This document shows, piece after piece, positions 52,410 to 58,720 of a DNA stretch of 58,720 nt. Every line of letters starts with the position of its first letter. Position 1 is the stretch's first letter. The stretch spans positions 1 through 58,720 of the forward strand of contig NZ_ACYY01000020.1 of NCBI RefSeq assembly GCF_000176015.1. Reading direction: 5' to 3'. The stretch is from Rhodobacter ferrooxidans. Its GTDB lineage: Bacteria > Pseudomonadota > Alphaproteobacteria > Rhodobacterales > Rhodobacteraceae. A model generated the notes under the pieces. The model made no database searches. It was not told the origin of the DNA and saw only the letters and a list, made by a program, of their open reading frames with translations. Both the position numbers and the translations under genes were made by a program.

Positions 52410-52718
52410 ATGACCGAACGCACCACCATCCTCCACGAGGTCGGCCAGGCCTTCCGTGACAATGGCCTGACCGCAGCCATCACCGCGCTGATCGGCGGGT
52501 TCATTGCGCTCCTCGCTGCCGTCACGCGCCGCGCCTTCACCAATGACGCGATGCTGGCGCGGCTCGACCGCGAGCTTGTCGCCGAGCGCGACCGTGTAGA
52601 CCGGCAGCGCGCCGAGGACCGCAAGGCCGATGCCGACCGGCTTGAACGCATCGAGACCGACATCCGCACCATGCGCAATGTGATGTTTGAGGCCTTCCAG
52701 CACGGTCGCAGCGACTGA
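52410..52718 (+). CDS. Holin-like or small membrane protein
   Basis: 102 residues with one membrane segment (LTAAITALIGGFIALLAAV, about 19-38) and a long charged helix with a coiled-coil pattern (RELVAERDRVDRQRAEDRKA). It lies between fibre and endolysin, the place of a holin, but one membrane span is unusual; an antiholin or pinholin-like role is possible. Confidence 0.6.
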   Translation: MTERTTILHEVGQAFRDNGLTAAITALIGGFIALLAAVTRRAFTNDAMLARLDRELVAERDRVDRQRAEDRKADADRLERIETDIRTMRNVMFEAFQHGRSD

Positions 52719-52789
52719 CAAACAATCCACCACCCTGTTGACCCACCCGACCCGCCCCAGAGGCGGGTTTTGCATTTCTGGAGACCATC

Positions 52790-53464
52790 ATGCCCACCAC
52801 GACCTATGCCCACTACCGCGACGTGCCTGAAAGTGCTTGGCGCTGGCCCAGCTTTTCCCCGGCGGAAATCGCCTGCCGCGGCACCGGGGCCATCAAGATC
52901 AACACCGAAGCGCTGGACAAGCTGCAATCCTTGCGCAATCGCCTCGGCAAGCCGATGATCGTCCGCTCGGCCTATCGCAGCCCTAGCCACAACCGCGCTG
53001 TCGGCGGGGCACCTGCGTCCAAGCACATGCTGGGCACGGCGTTTGACATCGCCATGTCGAACCACGACCCGGTGCCGTTTGAAGCGTCCGCGCGGGCGGT
53101 GGGCTTTCTGGGCTTCGGGTATTATCCCCGGTCGGGTTTCATGCACATCGATCTTGGCCCCGCACGGTCCTGGGGCGAACCCTTCCCAGTTCGTGCCACA
53201 TCCTTCGTGTCGGAAATCCCCCCTGCCCGTGAAGTCTTGGCCGACAGCCGCACACTTAAGGGCGGTGGGGCAGCAGGTATCGCGACCGTCGGTGCCGCGG
53301 GTGTCGAGGTGGCGCAGGAGGTCCTAGCGGAAACCCAATCGGCGATCCTTCCCCTAGTGCCCTACCTTGACACCCTGCGCTGGGTCTTCATCGCCGTGGC
53401 GTTGATCGGCATCGCCGTCGCCATCCACGCCCGGATCGACGACTGGAAGCGGGGCCAGCGGTGA
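52790..53464 (+). CDS. Endolysin, M15A peptidase with C-terminal membrane anchor
   Basis: 224 residues. The M15A zinc peptidase core has SAYRSPSHNRAVGGAPASKH (His about 78), MLGTAFDIAMS (Asp about 86) and SGFMHIDLGPARSWG (His about 118). It cleaves peptide cross-links in peptidoglycan. Residues about 195-215 (WVFIAVALIGIAVAIHARI) form a membrane segment at the C-terminus, an unusual tail-anchored design that may regulate release from the inner membrane. Confidence 0.88.
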   Translation: MPTTTYAHYRDVPESAWRWPSFSPAEIACRGTGAIKINTEALDKLQSLRNRLGKPMIVRSAYRSPSHNRAVGGAPASKHMLGTAFDIAMSNHDPVPFEASARAVGFLGFGYYPRSGFMHIDLGPARSWGEPFPVRATSFVSEIPPAREVLADSRTLKGGGAAGIATVGAAGVEVAQEVLAETQSAILPLVPYLDTLRWVFIAVALIGIAVAIHARIDDWKRGQR

Positions 53465-53715
53465 TGGGCTGGATCACCGCCATCCTCGCAAGCGGCCCGG
53501 CGCGCAAAGCGCTGGGCCTCCTGCTGGCCGCCCTCACCATCGCCCTGTTCCTGCTGAACCTCCGCCGCGCCGGTGAGCGCGCCGGGCGGTTGGCCGAGCG
53601 TCTTTCAACATCGGAGAGAACCCATGAAATCCAACGCCAGATGCTGGACGCCGCCAGCCACCGCCCCGCTGATCGCGATGCTCTGGCTCAGCGCATGCGC
53701 GATGGCCGGTTTTGA
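53464..53715 (+). CDS. Inner-membrane spanin (Rz-like)
   Basis: 83 residues from ATG 53464, overlapping the endolysin stop. Membrane segment ARKALGLLLAALTIALFLLN near the N-terminus, then a charged coiled-coil region (AGERAGRLAERLSTSERTHE). Together with the overlapping lipoprotein it makes the spanin pair that fuses inner and outer membranes in the last step of lysis. Confidence 0.78.
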   Translation: MGWITAILASGPARKALGLLLAALTIALFLLNLRRAGERAGRLAERLSTSERTHEIQRQMLDAASHRPADRDALAQRMRDGRF

Positions 53716-53869
53716 AGGGCAGGCCCCGTGCCCGTCTGTCGTCGAATACAGCCCGGTCGAACAGGCCCGTGTTGCCGACGAAGTGGATGCGCTGCCGGAT
53801 AGTGCGATGGTCGTTCGGATGCTCAGCGATTACGCCGTAATTCGCGATCAGGCGCGGGCGTGTCGGTGA
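53624..53869 (+). CDS. Outer-membrane spanin lipoprotein (Rz1-like)
   Basis: 81 residues from ATG 53624, inside and out of frame with Rz, extending 154 bases past its end. Signal peptide with lipobox LSAC (Cys about 25) after PLIAMLW. The mature part is short and Pro-poor compared with lambda Rz1. The overlap architecture is that of Rz/Rz1 pairs. Confidence 0.75.
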   Translation: MKSNARCWTPPATAPLIAMLWLSACAMAGFEGQAPCPSVVEYSPVEQARVADEVDALPDSAMVVRMLSDYAVIRDQARACR

Positions 53870-53943
53870 AAGCCGGGCCGGGCAAATAGCCAGCAGGAAA
53901 CGCCTGACGCCTTGACTGCAGGGCCATGCCCGGCCCGTTTCAC
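53866..53943. repeat. Long branched inverted repeat at the end of the lysis cassette
   Basis: GTGAAA-GCC-GGGCCGGGC (53866-53883) pairs with GCCCGGCCC-G-TTTCAC (53928-53943), a near-perfect long stem starting on the Rz1 stop codon. Inside lies a second small hairpin CAGG-AAACG-CCTG. There is no run of T, so a processing or mRNA-stabilising role is as likely as termination. Confidence 0.6.
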
Positions 53944-54140
53944 AGGTTTACGGTTTAAAGGAGCTGCAGGGAACTTCCCCCACTGCCGGATAGTGCACAA
54001 GCCGTCGCCTTGCAGAGGCCGACCCGCGCGCACCCCACAGCGAGCAGCTTAGTTACTCTTCTTGGTCGCTCAAATATGTCGAGCGGAGCGCCTACTTAGA
54101 ACCTTTGGCACAAAGAAATTGAACAAACCAAATATAAACA

Positions 54141-54176
54141 CGGGGCCGACCCCGGATTGATACGGGGAATATTCCC
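54141..54176. promoter_or_regulatory. Two palindromes upstream of the second defence-like operon
   Basis: In the gene-free stretch 53870-54191, CGGGG-CCGA-CCCCG (54141-54154) and the perfect 12-mer GGGAATATTCCC (54165-54176) lie just upstream of the HTH gene, whose RBS (AAGAAGG) is at 54181-54187. They are good candidates for autoregulatory operators. An AT-rich segment just upstream (54105-54140) may hold the promoter; 53944-54100 shows nothing else clear. Confidence 0.45.
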
Positions 54177-54191
54177 GGCTAAGAAGGTATC

Positions 54192-54668
54192 ATGCGTTAC
54201 ACTCAGAGCCAGATTCGTGAGCTGCTGTCCATTTCGGTGGACGCTTTTCGAACTTGGCGGGAAGCCATCCCGGCCTTGGCTGCGCACAAAGGTCATGCGC
54301 CGAGCTTCACGCCTGGTGAAGTCGTCTCTATGGCGATCATGGCTGAGTTGATCAGGGATTTCGGTATGCGCGTGGGAACAGTGGGCGACCGTTTCGATCA
54401 GCTCTTCAAGGAGTGCCGGGGAAGGTCTTGGCTCTCGCTTGAAGACTGCGTGGCCTTGATCGATGCCGACAGCTTCCGGCTAGTCGACGTAAGCTTCGTC
54501 CACCGCCGCTCACTGGACGTCTCAACTCTCTGCGTGCCATGCGCACCCATCATAGCGCGGCTGCGCTCGACGCTTACAGCGACGGAAGTCGATCAGGTGC
54601 AGGGCCATCTGCAGTTCCCCCCCACCTCCTTGCCCATGCAATCGGAACGCCGCGGTAAGCGGGCATGA
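54192..54668 (+). CDS. HTH protein leading the methyltransferase-nuclease operon
   Basis: 158 residues. MRYTQSQIRELLSISVDAFR-TWREAIPAL and FTPGEVVSMAIMAELIRDFG resemble a MerR-like winged HTH with an extended helical part. The C-terminal half has a CVPC pair and no known domain. It overlaps the methyltransferase start by four bases, and palindromes lie just upstream, so I infer a regulator of this operon; a structural role in the system cannot be excluded. Confidence 0.7.
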   Translation: MRYTQSQIRELLSISVDAFRTWREAIPALAAHKGHAPSFTPGEVVSMAIMAELIRDFGMRVGTVGDRFDQLFKECRGRSWLSLEDCVALIDADSFRLVDVSFVHRRSLDVSTLCVPCAPIIARLRSTLTATEVDQVQGHLQFPPTSLPMQSERRGKRA

Positions 54669-57600
54669 CAACTACCCTGACATCCAGGTTGGCACCGGAG
54701 TGGAAAGACCGCTTGGGCCTTACACATAGGCGCTCGCCCGAACTCTACGAGTCCGCCGAGACCGTCAGCGACGTGCCGCATGCGCCGGCCATCCGAGCCG
54801 CCCTCACCGAAATGGGCGTTTCAGCGATCTTCTGCGTCCAAGGCGTCCCAACTGTCGCGATCCTTGAAGCCGATCAATATGACCGTGCCAAAATAATCGA
54901 CCTTCACGGCGCACTGTGGAATCAGGGTCTGGCGAGTCTGTTGTTGGTCATCGCCGAAGATACGCTCAGAGCGTTTTCGCTTGCCCGTACTCCGCTGAGC
55001 GATCCAGGCGACGCCTTCGAGACCCGCTGCCTTATCGATAGCCTTAGCTTGACCACCGAAGTGCTGAGATTTCAGAATCTTATTTACGGCGCGGAATCCG
55101 GACGTCTCTGGAAGGACTACGGCGAATACTTCCCGGCGAAAGAACGCATCGATCAGGTTCTCCTCGACAATTTGAATGTCTCCCACGACCTCCTGCAGAA
55201 GGCCGCGCTTGCGCCAGATGCAGCGCAAGCCCTGCTTATACAGACGATGTTTATCGCGTATCTTGAAGACCGGAAAATTGTAACGCCTGCCTATTTTGCG
55301 GGCGTCTCCGACAAGATTGCCGACAGCTTCTCGGCGTTACTGGAAACGGGGGACGTCCATCTCTTCCGGTCCTTCTTTCGAACGCTCCATGCGGATTTCA
55401 ATGGCGATCTGTTTGTTGCGCCTTGCTCGTTTGAGCAAATGGGCGAGACGCCAGAAGTCACGTCCGCCCATTTAGCGACCCTGGCGCAGTTCCGGGCGGG
55501 TCGCGATGAGATGGCGCTTTCAGGTCAGCAGCGTTTCTGGGGCTATGACTTTCGCTATATCCCGATTGAGCTCGTCAGCGCCGTCTACGATCGGTTCTTG
55601 GGTGAACGCGAGGCCGAACGCCGCGCCAGCGGTGCCTATTACACGCCCATGTTCCTCGCCGACACCGTCGTTTCCCAAGCTTGGGAGATGTTGCCGGACG
55701 CGACACGGACGACCGGAAACTTCCTCGACCCCGCCTGCGGTTCAGGCGTTTTCCTCGTCCGCTCGTTCCAGCGGCTCTGCGAACATTGGCGCGCCAAACA
55801 CAATACGCAGACGCTTTCCTGGAAAACGTTGCTGTCCTTGCTGAGCCAAATCCATGGCTGGGATCTGAATGGCGGCGCCGTTCGGGTCGCGGTGTTCTCG
55901 CTCTACGTCGCCTTGCTCGAGGAGGTATCGCCACGCGACATCCGTAAGCTGATTACCCGGGGGAAACTCCTGCCGGAACTCTGGGGCAAGACGCTCGTTT
56001 GCCGCGATTTTTTCGAAGTGCCGCCCGATGGCGCTCGATACGAGGTCATCATCGGAAATCCGCCATGGACCAGCCGACGCGGTCCAGCGCGTTCGTCCGT
56101 GCGTTGGAGCAAAAATGCGGGCCATCCCATGCCCGGTGGCGAGGACGCCTGGGCATTCAGCTGGAAGGCCCTGTCGCATCTCGCCGACGGCGGGCTGATC
56201 GCGTTCCTGCTGCCTGCGATGGGATTTTTGCACAACCACGCCCAAAAAACGGTCGAAGCGCGTGATGCCTTCTTCCGAAAATCCCGGGTCCGCCGCGTCA
56301 TCAACTTCGCCGACCTTCGCTTTCAGCTTTTCGAGAAAGCCCATCGCCCCGCAGCCCTGATCATCTACGGCAGCGCGAATACGGATAATTTTCCCTATCG
56401 CTTCGACTACTGGGCGCCAAAGGCCGATCTTAATCTGCGCATCAAGCGCGTCATCACGCTGAGCAGCGCGGACAAGGCCTCGCTCGGGGTGGGCGCGGTT
56501 CTCGATAATCCGCTCATCTTCAAGCAGCGCCTTTGGATGCGGGAGCCAGACGCTAAGCTATTCGGTTACCTCGCAAGATTCCCCAAGCTAGAGGCCTTCG
56601 TCAATGATTTTGGGGGCCTAAGCCGTCGCCGCGAAGAGCTGGGCGATCGATGGGTCATCGGGCAAGGCTATCAGCCCTTCAATGAAGACAGCGATAGCGA
56701 TGCGCCTCCACTCGAAAGCACTTATGTCGGCCGACTGCCGGACCTACCCATTGCAGCCTATTCACGTCTGGCTCAGACCGTGGATGGCTTGCTACCGGCT
56801 GCATCGTCGAGGGTTCGTCGTCGCGGATTCGAGGCCGGGTTCGATCGCTCGCGCATTCTTATCCCCCGCGGGGTCGAGACGTCACAGAATCGTCTTCGGG
56901 CCGCCTATTGCAATCAGCCGCTGACTTTCCAGCATATCTTTCAGGCGATCGTGGTGCCGGAGGGACAGAGTGACCGTGCGAAGCTCCTGACCGCAATACT
57001 CAATAGTCGCGTGGCCGTCTGGTACGCGTTTCATGGCACAGCTTCGTTCGGGTCGGATCGACCCGAAGTCCAGCAGGCCGACCTGCTACGATTGCCATTT
57101 CCATCACCCGACGATGTCCCCGATCATGCCGCAGCCGCCCAAGCCGCCCTTGAGCTGATCTCGATTGTGGACGAAGCACGCGCACGCTCCACCAAGCCGT
57201 TCTCGATGCAGGTCGACGACGGCGAGATCCTGCGGTCGATCGATCGGCTCGCGTACCAATACTTCTGCTTGTCGCACGATGAAATCGCGCTGATCGACGA
57301 TACCGTTGAGGTGATCCTTCCTGCGCTTCAGCCCCATGAGGGCCAATTCCCGAAACTCTGGGGCGCGCCTGACGAAACGCAACGCGCTCAATACGCGCGC
57401 ACATTGTCGGCCAGCCTCACGGACTGGTTCAAAGGCAAAAAGATTGATGCGCGCCTTGTCGCGCGCGGCGCTGACCTCGCGATCCTTCGCCTTCAGCTGG
57501 GCGGCCATGAAGACTATGCAGAAGATGTGGCAGGCGAGCTCAGCGACGTACTTGAGCAACTTGCAGCCCATATCCACAGACCTCTCGACGGCAACTTCCA

Positions 57601-57763
57601 GCTCATGCCGGACTTGCGCGTTTTTGTCGGTGACTGTCTCTACCTTATAAAGCCTATGCAGATGCGCTTCTGGCTGCGTTCCACCGCGCTCGCCGATGCA
57701 GATGGAATAGCGCTCGACCTCCAGCAGGCAGCCGCTTTGTCCCAACAGCGGGGCGCGGATTGA
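54665..57763 (+). CDS. Large adenine-type DNA methyltransferase (Eco57I/PglX-like core)
   Basis: 1032 residues. The SAM site is NFLDPACGSGVFLVRSF (about 352-368), motif IV NPPW at about 465, preceded by RASGAYYTPMFLADTVVSQA, which is the gamma-class N6-adenine pattern of type IIG/PglX enzymes. The first 330 residues contain an alpha/beta region (GVPTVAILEADQYDRAKI) without a visible PD-(D/E)XK triad, so nuclease activity probably comes from the next gene. The C-terminal half (QLMPDLRVFVGDCLYLIKPM near the end) would hold recognition and specificity parts. The stop overlaps the nuclease start. Confidence 0.85.
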   Translation: MTTTLTSRLAPEWKDRLGLTHRRSPELYESAETVSDVPHAPAIRAALTEMGVSAIFCVQGVPTVAILEADQYDRAKIIDLHGALWNQGLASLLLVIAEDTLRAFSLARTPLSDPGDAFETRCLIDSLSLTTEVLRFQNLIYGAESGRLWKDYGEYFPAKERIDQVLLDNLNVSHDLLQKAALAPDAAQALLIQTMFIAYLEDRKIVTPAYFAGVSDKIADSFSALLETGDVHLFRSFFRTLHADFNGDLFVAPCSFEQMGETPEVTSAHLATLAQFRAGRDEMALSGQQRFWGYDFRYIPIELVSAVYDRFLGEREAERRASGAYYTPMFLADTVVSQAWEMLPDATRTTGNFLDPACGSGVFLVRSFQRLCEHWRAKHNTQTLSWKTLLSLLSQIHGWDLNGGAVRVAVFSLYVALLEEVSPRDIRKLITRGKLLPELWGKTLVCRDFFEVPPDGARYEVIIGNPPWTSRRGPARSSVRWSKNAGHPMPGGEDAWAFSWKALSHLADGGLIAFLLPAMGFLHNHAQKTVEARDAFFRKSRVRRVINFADLRFQLFEKAHRPAALIIYGSANTDNFPYRFDYWAPKADLNLRIKRVITLSSADKASLGVGAVLDNPLIFKQRLWMREPDAKLFGYLARFPKLEAFVNDFGGLSRRREELGDRWVIGQGYQPFNEDSDSDAPPLESTYVGRLPDLPIAAYSRLAQTVDGLLPAASSRVRRRGFEAGFDRSRILIPRGVETSQNRLRAAYCNQPLTFQHIFQAIVVPEGQSDRAKLLTAILNSRVAVWYAFHGTASFGSDRPEVQQADLLRLPFPSPDDVPDHAAAAQAALELISIVDEARARSTKPFSMQVDDGEILRSIDRLAYQYFCLSHDEIALIDDTVEVILPALQPHEGQFPKLWGAPDETQRAQYARTLSASLTDWFKGKKIDARLVARGADLAILRLQLGGHEDYAEDVAGELSDVLEQLAAHIHRPLDGNFQLMPDLRVFVGDCLYLIKPMQMRFWLRSTALADADGIALDLQQAAALSQQRGAD

Positions 57764-58416
57764 TGCTGATCGGCGATGTGCAGGGATGGGTCGACAACTT
57801 CGTTTCATTTGATGATCGCTTCCTGGAGAGGATCGCGGCAGCGTGGCCAGCGTGCATGGCGGTTCTTCCCGATCAGCCAGGGGAGGATGATATCACCATC
57901 AACCTTGTCGATTGCCTAGCCAAGGACGTCGTGGTGCGTCGGTTGTGCCATTGGGTCGAATACCAGTTCGAACCGTTCGGCCTTGCCGCCGACGGGTCGA
58001 AATACAGCAAGGGCATCATCGACATCGCCGTGCTCTTCGACTGGGATCGGCAGCGATACCTAGCCTATGAGTGCAAACGGCTCAACGTGATCAACGGTGG
58101 AAGCCGCAGTTCCCTGGCTACCGTGTACGTCACTCAAGGCATGATGCGTTTTCTCACGGAGCAATATGCAGAGCAGCTGCCTGTGGGGTGCATGCTCGGT
58201 TACGTGCTCGACGGCGACGTGTCCTTCGCCACTTCACGGATTGCCGACGCCATCGGCGGCCATGTCCCGCTCGCGCTCTCTGAGGGACCTACACCGCTGG
58301 CCACGATTGAAGCGATTGAGCGCTTCCGCACAAGGCATACCCGCCTAGCCGGGTCACAGATCGAACTTCGGCATGCGCTATTTTCGAAGGTATCAGCGGC
58401 TGTTCAAAACACCTAA
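57763..58416 (+). CDS. PD-(D/E)XK nuclease-like partner of the methyltransferase
   Basis: 217 residues from the ATG overlapping the methyltransferase stop. SKYSKGIIDIAVLFDWDRQR and YLAYECKRLNVING give D (about 87) and E-x-K (103-105) in the order and spacing of a PD-(D/E)XK nuclease; SSLATVYVTQGMMRFLTEQY is the following helix. The rest matches no family I know. I infer the cleaving subunit of a restriction-like pair. Confidence 0.75.
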   Translation: MLIGDVQGWVDNFVSFDDRFLERIAAAWPACMAVLPDQPGEDDITINLVDCLAKDVVVRRLCHWVEYQFEPFGLAADGSKYSKGIIDIAVLFDWDRQRYLAYECKRLNVINGGSRSSLATVYVTQGMMRFLTEQYAEQLPVGCMLGYVLDGDVSFATSRIADAIGGHVPLALSEGPTPLATIEAIERFRTRHTRLAGSQIELRHALFSKVSAAVQNT

Positions 58417-58516
58417 CTGAGTTTTCTGTATTGCGCAAAAAAGCCCGCTTTCGGGAGTGCTGCTCAGCAGCGAACCGGACACGCCCCCGGTGGGGGTTTG
58501 AGCCGAAACTGCATCG

Positions 58517-58639
58517 TCACCGGCTTCGCTCGCGGCCGCGCATGGTCCAGTCTGCACCGCCATATGTGACAGCGTAGACCAATGCTTCGGCTGTATCATC
58601 GTCAAAGGCAATGACGGCTTGCCACGCACCACTCGTCAA
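58517..58639 (-). pseudogene. 3' relic of a small gene cut near the right end
   Basis: The minus strand reads TSGAWQAVIAFDDDTAEALV then YAVTYGGADWTMRGRERSR and TGA, which is far more protein-like than the other frames. There is no ATG in frame; the coherent part begins right at the 19-bp repeat (TTG 58639 is the only start-like codon). It is either the truncated tail of a gene or a very small ORF. Confidence 0.35.
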
Positions 58640-58640
58640 A

Positions 58641-58659
58641 CGTTGACATGGCGTTGACA
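58641..58659 (+). repeat. 19-bp tandem TTGACA repeat, right copy
   Basis: Identical, and in the same orientation, to 6712-6730 (CGTTGACATGGCGTTGACA). With the left copy it brackets the region from integrase to the second defence-like operon, as expected for the two arms of attP after integration. Confidence 0.65.
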
Positions 58660-58674
58660 CAAAATGCGCGAGCC

Positions 58675-58701
58675 AAAACCCGACTGTTTAGGTCGGGTTT
58701 T
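58675..58701. terminator. Bidirectional Rho-independent terminator
   Basis: AAAACCCGAC and GTCGGGTTTT form a perfect 10-bp stem with a 7-base loop. The A and T tracts allow termination on either strand. It probably insulates the element from the flanking tRNA gene. Confidence 0.75.
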
Positions 58702-58720
58702 ATCTATTTGATATATTTGC

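Larger units (their letters stand above)
58417..58720. other. End region of the element, no complete gene
   Basis: Holds a weak minus-strand hairpin CCCG-CTTT-CGGG (58444-58455) followed on that strand by six T residues, a short gene relic (58517-58639), the right copy of the 19-bp tandem repeat, and a strong terminator hairpin. The DNA becomes AT-rich in the last 40 bases. No tRNA sequence is reached. Confidence 0.6.

Noticed and set aside
58672-58684. GAGCCAAAACCC near the right end as the second att core (compare 6568-6581).
   Set aside because: Only about nine contiguous bases match and the rest of the tRNA sequence is missing; the real core is more likely beyond the window.

Overview
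The window reads as high-GC alphaproteobacterial DNA of the Rhodobacterales type. The tail-tip genes are of the gene-transfer-agent gp12-gp15 kind, and the early and head genes have the organisation usual in prophages of Paracoccus/Rhodobacter-like hosts. Nearly all of it is prophage and phage-borne cargo; I see no clear housekeeping operon.

Layout. (1) 1-1754: a large minus-strand gene running off the left edge, with a PD-(D/E)XK nuclease signature. (2) 1976-6276: a truncated head module from a second, related phage (portal, protease-capsid fusion, gpW-like, DUF2190, two small genes), with no terminase and no tail. (3) 6465-6730: a remnant of an initiator tRNA with its terminator, then a 19-bp tandem TTGACA repeat that recurs exactly at 58641-58659. 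(4) 7084-13409: a tyrosine integrase, a control region with nine GGGTGGC heptamers, an HTH protein, a VRR-NUC nuclease, a replication initiator with iteron-like repeats inside its coding sequence, and a C5 DNA methyltransferase whose 3' half is open and protein-like in two frames. (5) 13467-23522: a six-gene cargo operon (HTH, type III-like Res, DinD, Mod, HNH nuclease, RelE-like/UvrD fusion helicase). (6) 24019-27592: tandem ParB-methyltransferase fusions and small genes. (7) 27689-29356: a minus-strand set of small genes. (8) 29480-53869: the late operon in lambda/GTA order: terminase, portal, S49 protease with nested scaffold, decoration, major capsid, connectors, tail tube, chaperone with a -1 slippery site, tape measure, gp12-gp15-like tail tip, fibre, holin-like protein, endolysin, Rz/Rz1. 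(9) 54192-58416: a second modification-restriction-like operon (HTH, large adenine-type methyltransferase, PD-(D/E)XK nuclease). (10) 58417-58720: end of the element, with a gene relic, terminators and the matching 19-bp repeat; the right attachment site probably lies just past the window.

How it fits together. The element looks like a complete temperate siphophage integrated in a tRNA-fMet gene. It carries many DNA-modification and restriction genes: one C5 methyltransferase, two ParB-methylases, one beta-class Mod with Res, one large NPPW methyltransferase with a nuclease partner, plus HNH and VRR nucleases. Two further inserts interrupt the late operon: a reverse-strand DUF1828-type pair at 37601-38880, and a DUF1186/SEC-C gene with its own terminator at 40483-41451. 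The best candidates for little-described systems are the 54192-58416 module, the RelE-UvrD/HNH part of the Res-Mod operon, and the 37601-38880 pair.
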